Positions 26,478 to 34,981 of a DNA stretch of 48,322 nucleotides are shown in pieces. This stretch comes from Rhodospirillaceae bacterium (GTDB lineage: Bacteria > Pseudomonadota > Alphaproteobacteria > SMXQ01), in contig CANJIM010000015.1 of assembly GCA_947474495.1 (NCBI GenBank), positions 1 through 48,322 on the forward strand, in the 5' to 3' direction. Numbering within the stretch: position 1 is the first letter of the stretch; each line of letters begins with the position of its first letter. A model generated the notes under the pieces. That model had not been told where the DNA came from, searched no databases, and saw nothing but the letters and a program-made list of their open reading frames with translations. Position numbers and translations under genes: made by a program.

Positions 26478-27500
26478 CTATTCCTGCTGAAGAATCGGAC
26501 GAATCTTGTCGAGGAATTCCGGCTTGATGGTCTTCTGCACGTCGGCGATGACACGATCCAATTCGTCATGCGTCGACGGCGTGATCTCAAAGCCTTTGCT
26601 CTCCGCGTATGTGACGAACTCTTTGTTCGTCAGCAGATCCATGAAGCCTTTGCGCAGAATCGCCATGGTCGTGGCCGGCGTTTCTGGTGGCGCCGCGAAG
26701 GCGCGCGAGAATACCGAGCCGCTCATCAGCAGGTTGAAGATCGCTTTCTGCTCCTCGTTTTCCGCAACTTCAATCAGCAACGGCACGTTCTCCAGGCCGA
26801 TGGCGCGCTTCGAACCGTTCTGGATAATCGGAATGATCTTGCCCTCCTTCACCCAATCAGGGTGCGAGATGCGGAAGCTGGCCCACGAGCCGCCGCGCGC
26901 GAAAACCTCGCCGCGCTCGATGGCGATGTCGATTTCCGACACGTTGCCGGGGAAGCCGTGCACGATCTTGAACTTGGTGCCGGCCATCTGGTTGAGAACG
27001 GCGGGAATGATGTAGGTCTCGGAGACGCGACTGTTGGCGCCGAGAATCACTTCCGTCTTCTTGATGTCCTCGAAGGTCTTGACGCCGGCGGTATGCCACA
27101 CGGCGATGACGCCGTTGAGTGACGCCATATTGCCGAGCCACTGGAATTTCGCGACATCGAACTGGCGCGGCGCGTCCGGGAAAACGAACTGATCGAACGG
27201 CAGCAAGTTGGTGCCGAGGCCGATCACTGTGCCGTCCTTCGGCGCCTGCCGGTAGAGGTAATTCATTGCCAGGCGCGAGCCGGCGCCGACGCGATTCTCG
27301 ACGATGACGTTGGGATTGCCGGGAATGAACTTGCCGATATTGTCCGCCAGCAGCCGCGCATAGAGATCGTAGCTACCGCCGACGCCCGACCCGGCAATCA
27401 CGGTGAGGCGCTTGCCCTTGTAGTAATCCTGCGCCTCGGCTTCGGCCGCGACTGCACAAACCGCGAGCAGCGCTACCACACATTGTCCCAGCCTCTTCAT
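26478..27500 (-). CDS. Tripartite tricarboxylate transporter (Bug/TctC-type) substrate-binding protein
   Basis: A 340-residue periplasmic binding protein. The start ATG 27500 has AAGGGG nine bases upstream and gives a clear signal peptide (residues 1-24, ending AEAEAQ). The mature start YYKGKRLTVIAGSGVGGSYD and the following YLYRQAPKDGTVIGLG pattern are those of Bug/TctC proteins, which bind carboxylates or small aromatics for TctAB permeases. No tctA or tctB gene is in the window, so it is an orphan binding protein, as is common in this family. The ligand is unknown. It is divergent from the TAXI gene, with a 401-base region between them. Confidence 0.82.
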   Translation of the reverse strand: MKRLGQCVVALLAVCAVAAEAEAQDYYKGKRLTVIAGSGVGGSYDLYARLLADNIGKFIPGNPNVIVENRVGAGSRLAMNYLYRQAPKDGTVIGLGTNLLPFDQFVFPDAPRQFDVAKFQWLGNMASLNGVIAVWHTAGVKTFEDIKKTEVILGANSRVSETYIIPAVLNQMAGTKFKIVHGFPGNVSEIDIAIERGEVFARGGSWASFRISHPDWVKEGKIIPIIQNGSKRAIGLENVPLLIEVAENEEQKAIFNLLMSGSVFSRAFAAPPETPATTMAILRKGFMDLLTNKEFVTYAESKGFEITPSTHDELDRVIADVQKTIKPEFLDKIRPILQQE

Positions 27501-27901
27501 CGATCGTACCCCTTGGAATTGTCTGTTTACGATACGCGAGATTGTGAGGAGCCCACGTTTGCATGAGTTCACGCTGCAAATGTCGGGCCGGTTGTGTTCC
27601 CTCGTCGCTGCGCGCCCGTGAAACTGATTAAGTTTCTTATGTAAGTTGATACGATATATGCGGTGGTCAATTTTTCAAACTAGCGACTATGCACTCAGAG
27701 TAAACCGCTAGTTTCATCAAACCGGGCTAATCAGGAGTTCATGCGGCCCATGGTCTCGGCGCAGTATGGATCCAATCCGCCGTGGCGATATCCGGATAGA
27801 ACATCCCGCCTCTTTCCCTTACAATCTGCAACCCGCACGCTTCGCGGCCAGAACGTCCACGTTCAACCAGCAAGGCCAACAAATAAGGCCCGGAGGCTTA
27901 T
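27501..27901. promoter_or_regulatory. Divergent intergenic region with two dyads
   Basis: This 401-base region separates the leftward Bug-type gene and the rightward TAXI gene. GAAACT/AGTTTC (27620-27625 and 27631-27636, 5-base spacer) and AAACTAGCG/CGCTAGTTT (27677-27685 and 27706-27714, 20-base spacer) are perfect inverted repeats, and both contain AAACT or AGTTT half sites. The region is AT-richer than its surroundings. No gene is supported here. A shared regulator of both flanking genes is possible. Confidence 0.4.
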
Positions 27902-28864
27902 ATGCGAATTTCTTTCACGACTGTTCTGCGCAGTCTTTCCGCTGCTTTCGTCCTGACGCTCGTGGCCTGCGCGGCAGCACCCGCGCAGGCGCAATTCGTC
28001 AATGTGCTGACGGGCGGCACGGCCGGCGTCTATTACCCGCTCGGCGTCGCCTTGAGCAAAATCTACGCCGACAAGATTCCGAAGGCCCGCCCCTCAGTCC
28101 AGGCCACCAAGGCCTCGGTCGAGAACCTGGTGCTGCTTGAGGCCGGCAAGGGCGAAATTGCCTTCACCCTCGGCGATTCGCTCGTCTTCGCCTGGGAGGG
28201 CAATGCCGAGGCCGGGTTCGAAAAGCCGCTGAAGAAACTGCGCGGCATCGCCGCCATCTATCCGAATTACATCCAGCTCGTCGCCACGGCGTCCTCCGGG
28301 GTCAAAACGCTCACCGACCTCAAGGGCAAGGGCCTTTCGGTAGGCGCCGCCAAGTCCGGCACCGAATTGAACACCCGCGCGATTCTCGCCGCCGCCGGCA
28401 TGAGTTACAAAGACATGGGCAAGCTCGAGTACCTGCCCTTCGCAGAATCGGTCGAGTTGATGAAGAACCGCCAGCTCGACAGCACGCTGCAATCGGCCGG
28501 CCTCGGCGTCGCCTCGATCCGCGACTTGGCCACGACCAACGACGTCACCGTCGTCGCCATCCCGCCCGAGACTGTGGCCAAGATCGGCCCGCCCTACGTC
28601 TCTGTCGTGATTCCGGCCAACACCTATCGTGGCCAGACGACTGACGTGCCGACGGCCGCCGTCGTGAACTTCCTCGTCACGCATGACGGCGTATCCGATG
28701 AATTGGTCTATCAAATGACCAAGACGATGTTCGAGAACCTCGGGCAGATGGTGTCCTCGCACGCCGCCGCCAAGGACATCAAGCTGGAGGGCGCGCTCGC
28801 CGGAATGCCCATTCCGCTGCATCCGGGCGCCGCGCGCTACTATAAGGAAAAGGGCATCAATTAG
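27902..28864 (+). CDS. TAXI family TRAP transporter substrate-binding protein
   Basis: A 320-residue periplasmic binding protein of the TAXI family. The start ATG 27902 has GGAGG six bases upstream. Residues 1-30 form a signal peptide (ending PAQAQ). The mature chain begins with the signature TGGTAGVYYPLG (37-48) and continues with NLVLLEAGKGEIAFTLGDS, typical of TAXI proteins. These feed TRAP permeases that use the sodium or proton gradient to import organic acids or other solutes. The fused permease and a DUF1850 gene follow at once. Ligand unknown. Confidence 0.92.
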   Translation: MRISFTTVLRSLSAAFVLTLVACAAAPAQAQFVNVLTGGTAGVYYPLGVALSKIYADKIPKARPSVQATKASVENLVLLEAGKGEIAFTLGDSLVFAWEGNAEAGFEKPLKKLRGIAAIYPNYIQLVATASSGVKTLTDLKGKGLSVGAAKSGTELNTRAILAAAGMSYKDMGKLEYLPFAESVELMKNRQLDSTLQSAGLGVASIRDLATTNDVTVVAIPPETVAKIGPPYVSVVIPANTYRGQTTDVPTAAVVNFLVTHDGVSDELVYQMTKTMFENLGQMVSSHAAAKDIKLEGALAGMPIPLHPGAARYYKEKGIN

Positions 28865-28885
28865 TCTGACAGGGAGCATGCCGCG

Positions 28886-30979
28886 ATGACCAACTCCACC
28901 ACCGCCGCCGCTCCCGAAAAGAGCTTTTACGAAGGCGCGCTCGATGCCGTCGAAGGTTTCGGCAAAGGGCGCGCCGCTCTTATCATCTACGGCTGCGCCG
29001 TCGCCTTCTCGCTGTTCCAGCTCTACGTCTCCGCCTTCAGTCCTCTGCCCAGCATCGTCGTGCGCTCGATCCATGTCGGGTTTCTCTGTCTGCTCACCTT
29101 CGCAATTTCCGCCCAGCTCGTCGCCGGCGTGCGCCGGGTCTTCGCCTGGATACTGGCGCTCGTCGCCTTCGGCCTGAGCAGCTATCATTGGATATTCCAT
29201 GACGACCTGATCGTACGCGCGGGCAATCCGAACACCGCCGACATCGTCGTCGGCGTGCTCGTCATCGTCCTGCTGTTCGAGGCCTCGCGCCGCGTCGTCG
29301 GCGTGGCCTTGCCACTCATATGCGCGATTTTTCTCGCCTACTGTCTGCTCGGACAATATCTGCCTTATCCCTTAGACCACCGCGGCTACGACGTGGTGCA
29401 GGTCATCGACCATATGTTCGGCGGCACCGAGGGCATCTACGGCATCCCGATCTATGTATCGGCGAGCTATATCTTCCTGTTCATCCTGTTCGGCAGCTTC
29501 CTCGAGCGCGCCGGCATGATTCAGCTGTTCACCGACGTCGCCATGGGCACCGTCGGGCACAAGCGCGGCGGGCCCGGCAAGGTCGCCGTCATCGCCTCCG
29601 CCCTGATGGGCACGATCAACGGCTCGGGCGTCGCCAATGTCGTGACGGACGGTCCCTTCACCATTCCGCTGATGAAACGCTTTGGCTTCAAACCCGCCTT
29701 CGCCGGCGCGGTCGAAGCGACCGCCAGCATGGGCGGACAGATCATGCCGCCTGTCATGGGCGCGGTCGCCTTCATCATGGCCGAAAATCTCGGCATCGGT
29801 TACGCCGAGGTCGTCCAGGCCGCGGTGATCCCCGCCATTCTCTACTTCTTCGGCGCGTTCTGGATGGTCCATCTCGAAGCCGGCCGCCTGAACCTGATGG
29901 GGCTGCCGAAGGATCAATGCCCCAGCGCCATCGGCGCCTTGCGCAAGAATTGGCACCTGATCCTGCCGCTCGCCGCCCTTGTCTATCTGCTGTTCGCCGG
30001 CTATACGCCGCTGTTCGCCGGCACCGTCGGTATGGCGCTCACATCCGTGCTGATTCTCGGTACCACCATCGCCGGACAGTTCGGCAATCTCCTCGTCCGT
30101 CTCGCCTTCTGGATCGCCGTCGGCGTCGCCGCCTCGGCGTTCTTTCAATTCGGCATCGGCGTCGTCATCGCCCTGATCGCCGTGCTGATCCTGATCAATG
30201 TCTTCACCAAGGGTGGCCGCGAAACCTTGCAGGCCTGCGTCGATGCCTTAGCGCTCGGCGCCAAAAGCGCCGTCAGCGTCGGCGTCGCCTGCGCCATCGT
30301 CGGCGTCATCATCGGCACCATGACGCTGACCGGACTCGCCACCAATTTCACCCGTGTCATCGTCTCCGTCGGCCAGGACAGTCTGTTCCTCAGCCTGCTA
30401 CTCACCATGCTGAGCTGCCTTGTGCTCGGCATGGGCATCCCGACGATCCCCAACTACATCATCACCGCCTCGCTGGCCGGACCAGCGCTGCTCGAACTCG
30501 GCGTGCCGCTGATCATTAGTCATATGTTCGTATTCTATTTCGGCATCATGGCCGACCTAACACCGCCCGTGGCTCTCGCCGCCTTCGCCGCTTCGCCGAT
30601 CGCCAAGGCTTCCGGCCTCTCGATCGGCATTCAATGTATGCGCATCGCCATTGCCGGCTTCGTCGTCCCCTTCATGGCGGTCTATGCCCCCGTGCTGATG
30701 CTGCAGGACGGGGGCCCCATGGCCGATCAGTTCGGCTATCCCGTCGCCGTCGGCTATATCGTCATCAAGGCCCTGATCGCCATCACGCTGTGGGGCGCCG
30801 CCACCATCGGCTATCTGGTCAAGCCGATGACTTGGCCGGAACGCGGTCTGGCCGTTATCGCCGCCTTCCTGCTGGTCGTCGCCTTGCCCATAACCGACGA
30901 AGCCGGCTTCGTGCTGTCGGCCCTGGTTGTCGGCTATCATTGGCGGCGGACGCGGATCGTGCGCGCCGCGGCGGCCTGA
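28886..30979 (+). CDS. Fused TRAP transporter permease (4TM/12TM, DctQM)
   Basis: A 697-residue integral membrane protein. It joins the small DctQ-like and large DctM-like subunits of a TRAP transporter, the form that goes with TAXI proteins. After a short soluble N-terminus, four membrane segments lead to a long DctM part with GTINGSGVANVVTDGPFTIPLM and ATASMGGQIMPPVMGAVAFIMAE, the conserved blocks of the large subunit, and later GMGIPTIPNYIITASLAGPAL. The start ATG 28886 has AGGGAG nine bases upstream. It lies 21 bases after the TAXI gene and 4 bases before the DUF1850 gene. Confidence 0.94.
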   Translation: MTNSTTAAAPEKSFYEGALDAVEGFGKGRAALIIYGCAVAFSLFQLYVSAFSPLPSIVVRSIHVGFLCLLTFAISAQLVAGVRRVFAWILALVAFGLSSYHWIFHDDLIVRAGNPNTADIVVGVLVIVLLFEASRRVVGVALPLICAIFLAYCLLGQYLPYPLDHRGYDVVQVIDHMFGGTEGIYGIPIYVSASYIFLFILFGSFLERAGMIQLFTDVAMGTVGHKRGGPGKVAVIASALMGTINGSGVANVVTDGPFTIPLMKRFGFKPAFAGAVEATASMGGQIMPPVMGAVAFIMAENLGIGYAEVVQAAVIPAILYFFGAFWMVHLEAGRLNLMGLPKDQCPSAIGALRKNWHLILPLAALVYLLFAGYTPLFAGTVGMALTSVLILGTTIAGQFGNLLVRLAFWIAVGVAASAFFQFGIGVVIALIAVLILINVFTKGGRETLQACVDALALGAKSAVSVGVACAIVGVIIGTMTLTGLATNFTRVIVSVGQDSLFLSLLLTMLSCLVLGMGIPTIPNYIITASLAGPALLELGVPLIISHMFVFYFGIMADLTPPVALAAFAASPIAKASGLSIGIQCMRIAIAGFVVPFMAVYAPVLMLQDGGPMADQFGYPVAVGYIVIKALIAITLWGAATIGYLVKPMTWPERGLAVIAAFLLVVALPITDEAGFVLSALVVGYHWRRTRIVRAAAA

Positions 30980-30983
30980 GCCC

Positions 30984-31373
30984 ATGCTCTGCCTGAGTGC
31001 CGGCGCGCTGAGCGTAGCGCTGGCCCTCAACACGTTCACTCTCACCTGGGTCCATTCGGTTCAGAAGACCGAAATCCAGGAAGATTGGCGCGTCGAAGCA
31101 GACGGTCTGCGCGTCATCGAATCGCGCATCAAAGGCTCCGCTGCCGGCTACGACCCGCCAGCCGATTCCGTCCTGCGGGACGGCTGGTGGCGCTATGATC
31201 CTCATCTGCCGCCGCTGCATGAATTGCGCCTCGCGCGCTCCGGGGCCGTCGCCGATTGGCGGCTCTGCGCCGATGGCCTTTGCAAACCTATTAGCGCCTA
31301 TCTTCCGCCCATATCTGACGCGGAAAGCCAGGAGCCCCTGCTGCTCAGCGCCTGTGATAAACCGCCGGGCTGA
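30984..31373 (+). CDS. DUF1850 domain-containing protein
   Basis: A 129-residue protein starting at ATG 30984, four bases after the TRAP permease stop; the longer upstream frame overlaps the permease and is discarded. It begins with a hydrophobic stretch (LSAGALSVALALN) that may be a signal or anchor. It then reads FTLTWVHSVQKTEIQEDWRVEADGLRVIES, the DUF1850 pattern with a conserved HSV and W motif. Members are regularly found beside TAXI-TRAP genes, so a role in the transporter is likely, but no biochemical function is known to me. Two cysteines lie in the C-terminal half (LCADGLC). Confidence 0.8.
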   Translation: MLCLSAGALSVALALNTFTLTWVHSVQKTEIQEDWRVEADGLRVIESRIKGSAAGYDPPADSVLRDGWWRYDPHLPPLHELRLARSGAVADWRLCADGLCKPISAYLPPISDAESQEPLLLSACDKPPG

Positions 31374-31454
31374 TTCATTCCATTTCGGCATGCCGCCCGT
31401 ACCAGAAAAAAGCTTAACCACGGCCGGTCCAGGCCCTATAAAATAAGAAAAACA

Positions 31455-31479
31455 CGGGTCTGGCGTTCGTCCGGACCCG
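31455..31479 (+). terminator. Hairpin between the TRAP and Cox-type genes
   Basis: CGGGTCTGG (31455-31463) pairs with CCGGACCCG (31471-31479) with one G-T pair and a 7-base loop, 82 bases after the DUF1850 stop and 75 bases before the coxL-like start. It has no T run behind it. It may be a weak terminator or a 5' leader structure of the coxL-like message. Confidence 0.35.
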
Positions 31480-31553
31480 ATCTCCATCGAAGAAGCTTTC
31501 CGGCCGCTGTCCGCGGCGCGCGGAAGTCTTGTCCAAAAGGGTCGTAGAGCGTC

Positions 31554-33890
31554 ATGGGACAATACGGAATTGGTCAACCGATTCGCCGCAAGGAAGATGC
31601 GCGCTTGCTCACTGGCAACGGCCGCTACACCGACGACGTCAATCTTGATGGCCAGGTCTACGTCTACTTCCTGCGCTCGCCCTACGCCCACGCCAAGATC
31701 AACGCGATCGACACCACCGACGCCCTCGCCGCGCCCGGCGTCATCGCCATCTACACCTCGGCCGACATCATCGCCGACGGCGTGAAGCCGATCCCATGCG
31801 AGGCCAACGCCAAGTCGCTCAAGGGCGTGCCGCTGTTCAAGCCGCCGCGCCATGCGCTGGCCTTCGAGCGCGTGCGCTACGCCGGTGAACCTGTCGCCAT
31901 GATCATCGCCGAGAGTGTCAACGCCGGCAAAGACGCCTCCGAACTGATCCAGATCGATTATGAGGAACTGCCCGCCATCGCCGATACCTCGCGCCTCGCC
32001 GACGCGGACGCGCCCCTCGTGTGGGACACGCTCGGCAGCAACGTCGGCCTGCATTGGGAAACCCAGGAATCGGCGGTCAGCGAAGCCATCTTCAAGAGCG
32101 CGCACAAGACCGTCGAACTGAAGCTGCTGAACAACCGCCTGGTCGGCAATCCGATGGAGCCGCGCTGCGCGGTGTCCGAGCATGACCCGAAAACGGGCCG
32201 CACCACGCTCTATGCGCCGAGCCAGGGCGGCCGCCGCGTCATTAATGCGATCGCCAAAGAAATACTGAATGTGCCGCCACAGTCGCTACGGATGATCTCG
32301 CTCGACACCGGCGGCGGCTTCGGCATCCGCAGCAAAACCTATCCCGAGCTGGTTCTGATGGTGTGGGCGGCGCGCAAGCAGACCCGCCCGCTGAAGTGGC
32401 GGGCCGATCGCGGTGAAACCTTCGTCTCCGACGTTCACGGCCGCGATCAATCGACCAAGGCCTCCGCCGCGTTCGACAAGGACGGCAAGCTGCTCGCCGT
32501 GCGCAACGAAACCATCGTCAATGTCGGCGCCTATCTCTCGGAGAACGGCGCCATTCTCGCCATGATGGGCGGCGGCAAGATCATGGGCACGGCTTATGAC
32601 GTGCCGGTGCTCTACTTCTCGGTGAAGAGCTGCTTCTCCAACACGGTGCCGACCGATACCTATCGCGGCGCCGGCCGTCCTGAAGTGAACTTCATCATGG
32701 AACGCCTGATGGAGCTCGGCGCCCAGGCTTTCGGGATCAGCTCGATCGAGATGCGCAAGCGCAACTTCATCCGCGAGTTTCCCTACAAGACGCAGATGGG
32801 CTGTCTGATCGACAGCGGCGACTTCCCCGGCACGCTCGACATGACTCTCGACAAGGGCGACTACGCCGGCTTCGAGAAGCGCAAGGCCGAATCGAAAGCG
32901 CGCGGCAAGCTGCGCGGCATCGGCATCGGCTATTACGTCGAAGGCGCCGGCGGCCGCCCCGTCGAGGAAATGCGCGTCCGCTTCGAGAAGGACGGCAAGG
33001 TCAAGATTTTCGCCGGTACCTTCTCGCACGGCCAGGGCCACGACACGGTCTATTCGCAATTGCTCAACGAATATCTCGGCGTCGATGCATCGAAGGTCGA
33101 ATTGATCCAAGGCGATTCCGACACCTCGCCGAAGGGCGCCGTCGGCACCTTCGGATCGCGCAGCTCGATGATGGGCGGCGTCGCGATCAAACGCGCGTCG
33201 GAAGCCATCGTCGAGAAGGGCAAGAAAATCGCCGGCCATCTCATGCAGACCGAGCCGTCCAAGGTGACATTCAAAGAAGGCGTGTTCCACGGCGGCACGA
33301 GCAGCGTTACGCTCGAAGTGGTCGCGCGCGCCGCGCAGGATCCGAGCAAGCTCCCCGAAGGCATGGAAGGCCCGCTCGACGAGAGCTACTATTACGAACG
33401 CCAAGGCGAGAGCCAGAACTTCCCCAACGGCTGCCATCTGATCGAGGCCGAAGTCGACCCCGACACCGGCACCGTCGAGATCGTCAAGTTCACGGCGATC
33501 GACGATTGCGGCACCGTACTCAATCCCCTGATCGTCGACGGTCAGGTGCTCGGCGGCATCGCCCAAGGCATCGGCCAGGCACTCGTCGAAAACACCATCT
33601 TCGACAACGAGACCGGTCAGCTGCTCACCGCGTCCTTCATGGACTACGGTATGCCGCGCGCCAGCGATTTCCCGATGATCGGCATTCACTTCAACAGCGT
33701 GCCGTCGCCGACCAACGATCTCGGCGTCAAGGGCGCTGGCGAAGCGGGCGCCTGCGGCGCGCCGCCCGCCCTGGTCCACGCGGCACTCGATGCGCTGAAA
33801 GAATACGGCATCCGCCATATCGACATGCCGCTCACCCCCGAAAAGGTGTGGCGCGCCATTCAGGCCGCCAAGTCCGGCAAGGCTGCTTAA
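31554..33890 (+). CDS. Molybdopterin-binding large subunit of a CoxL-like (form II) hydroxylase
   Basis: A 778-residue xanthine-dehydrogenase-family catalytic subunit. It has GIGQPIRRKEDARLLTGNGRYTDD at the start, FSHGQGHDTVYSQLLNEYLG for the molybdenum domain, and Glu730 in GVKGAGEAGACGAP as the active-site base. The loop that separates real CO dehydrogenases from relatives reads TYRGAGR (369-375). This is the form II pattern, and the selenium/sulfur-copper-binding cysteine of the form I motif is absent. It therefore probably hydroxylates an organic ring or aldehyde, not CO. CoxG-, CoxS- and CoxM-like genes follow. The TAXI-TRAP genes lie upstream on the same strand. The ribosome site is weak. 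Confidence 0.9.
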   Translation: MGQYGIGQPIRRKEDARLLTGNGRYTDDVNLDGQVYVYFLRSPYAHAKINAIDTTDALAAPGVIAIYTSADIIADGVKPIPCEANAKSLKGVPLFKPPRHALAFERVRYAGEPVAMIIAESVNAGKDASELIQIDYEELPAIADTSRLADADAPLVWDTLGSNVGLHWETQESAVSEAIFKSAHKTVELKLLNNRLVGNPMEPRCAVSEHDPKTGRTTLYAPSQGGRRVINAIAKEILNVPPQSLRMISLDTGGGFGIRSKTYPELVLMVWAARKQTRPLKWRADRGETFVSDVHGRDQSTKASAAFDKDGKLLAVRNETIVNVGAYLSENGAILAMMGGGKIMGTAYDVPVLYFSVKSCFSNTVPTDTYRGAGRPEVNFIMERLMELGAQAFGISSIEMRKRNFIREFPYKTQMGCLIDSGDFPGTLDMTLDKGDYAGFEKRKAESKARGKLRGIGIGYYVEGAGGRPVEEMRVRFEKDGKVKIFAGTFSHGQGHDTVYSQLLNEYLGVDASKVELIQGDSDTSPKGAVGTFGSRSSMMGGVAIKRASEAIVEKGKKIAGHLMQTEPSKVTFKEGVFHGGTSSVTLEVVARAAQDPSKLPEGMEGPLDESYYYERQGESQNFPNGCHLIEAEVDPDTGTVEIVKFTAIDDCGTVLNPLIVDGQVLGGIAQGIGQALVENTIFDNETGQLLTASFMDYGMPRASDFPMIGIHFNSVPSPTNDLGVKGAGEAGACGAPPALVHAALDALKEYGIRHIDMPLTPEKVWRAIQAAKSGKAA

Positions 33891-33924
33891 TCAGATAGAC
33901 GACTTTAAGTGAAGGAGACGCGTT

Positions 33925-34386
33925 ATGGATATGAGCGGCGAACAGCGCATTCCCGCCCCGCAACAGATGGTGTGGGACTCGCTTTACGACCCTGAAGTGC
34001 TGAAGCTTTGCATTCCAGGCTGCGATTCGGTCGAGAAGACCTCCGAAACGGAATTCACCGCCAAGGTCGTCGTCGCCGTTGGTCCGGTGAAGGCCAAGTT
34101 CACCGGCGACGTCTCGCTGCTCGATATCGACGCGCCCAATAGCTGCACGATCAGCGGCAAGGGCAATGGCGGCATCGCCGGTTTCGGCAAGGGCAACGCC
34201 AAAGTCGAGCTTACGGCCGACGGCAATGACACGATTTTGAAATACACCGCCCAGGCTTCGGTCGGCGGAAAGCTCGCCCAGATCGGCGCGCGCTTGGTCG
34301 ACTCGACCGCCAAGAAGCTGGCCGACGAGTTCTTCAAGCGTTTCGTCGCGCACATGACTGAAAAGGCCGCTTCCGGCCGCGCCTAA
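33925..34386 (+). CDS. coxG: CoxG family protein (SRPBCC fold)
   Basis: A 153-residue protein of the carbon-monoxide-dehydrogenase subunit G family. It starts [20 protein letters not shown] with the typical [11 protein letters not shown] and [19 protein letters not shown] blocks. CoxG belongs to the START/Bet v 1-like fold and is thought to recruit or anchor the hydroxylase to the membrane. The ribosome site GAAGGAGA precedes ATG 33925. The gene lies 34 bases after the large subunit gene and upstream of coxS. A hydrophobic-ligand-binding function is possible. Confidence 0.88.
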   Translation: MDMSGEQRIPAPQQMVWDSLYDPEVLKLCIPGCDSVEKTSETEFTAKVVVAVGPVKAKFTGDVSLLDIDAPNSCTISGKGNGGIAGFGKGNAKVELTADGNDTILKYTAQASVGGKLAQIGARLVDSTAKKLADEFFKRFVAHMTEKAASGRA

Positions 34387-34472
34387 GCTCATCTTGCCCC
34401 TGTCGCAGGGGCGGCTATCATCTGCTATGTAAGAAAACAAGCCGGCCAGGCTGCCCAACAGGAGAGAGACCC

Positions 34473-34970
34473 GTGGCCAAGATTTCCATGACGGTGAACG
34501 GCAAGACCGTGAGCGGCGACGTCGAGCCGCGCACCCTGCTCGTCCAGTTTATCCGCGAGCATCTCGGGATGACCGGCACCCATGTCGGCTGCGATACCAG
34601 CCAATGCGGCGCCTGCAACGTCCATTACAACGGCGAAGCGGTGAAAAGCTGCACCATCCTGGCGGTCCAGGCCGACGGCAGCGACGTCGTCACCATCGAG
34701 GGCTTGGCCAAGCCGGACGGCACGCTGCATCCGATGCAGGCCGCCTTCCGCGAATATCACGGCCTGCAGTGCGGTTACTGCACCCCCGGCATGGTCATGG
34801 TGGCGGTCGATATCGCCCGCCGACTGCCCTGCGCCGACGAGGCCACGGTGCGCGAGGAGCTCTATGGCAACATCTGCCGTTGCACCGGCTATCAAGGCAT
34901 CGTCGAGGCGGTCATGGCCGGTTCGGAAGCCATGCAGACCGGCGTCCTGCCCCTCAAAGACCATCACTAA
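34473..34970 (+). CDS. coxS: (2Fe-2S)-binding small subunit, CoxS-like
   Basis: A 165-residue two-cluster iron-sulfur subunit of the CoxL-like hydroxylase. The first cluster uses Cys40, Cys45, Cys48 and Cys60 ([10 protein letters not shown]). The second uses Cys100, Cys103, Cys135 and Cys137 (QCGYC, ICRC). It starts at a GTG, 34473, with AGGAGA upstream. It carries electrons from the molybdenum site to the FAD of the CoxM-like subunit. The CoxM-like gene starts 11 bases later. Confidence 0.93.
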   Translation: MAKISMTVNGKTVSGDVEPRTLLVQFIREHLGMTGTHVGCDTSQCGACNVHYNGEAVKSCTILAVQADGSDVVTIEGLAKPDGTLHPMQAAFREYHGLQCGYCTPGMVMVAVDIARRLPCADEATVREELYGNICRCTGYQGIVEAVMAGSEAMQTGVLPLKDHH

Positions 34971-34981
34971 GGGAGCGACCG

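Noticed and set aside
32286-33818. A 510-codon open frame opposite the CoxL-like gene
   Set aside because: Low-complexity antisense composition inside a certain gene.
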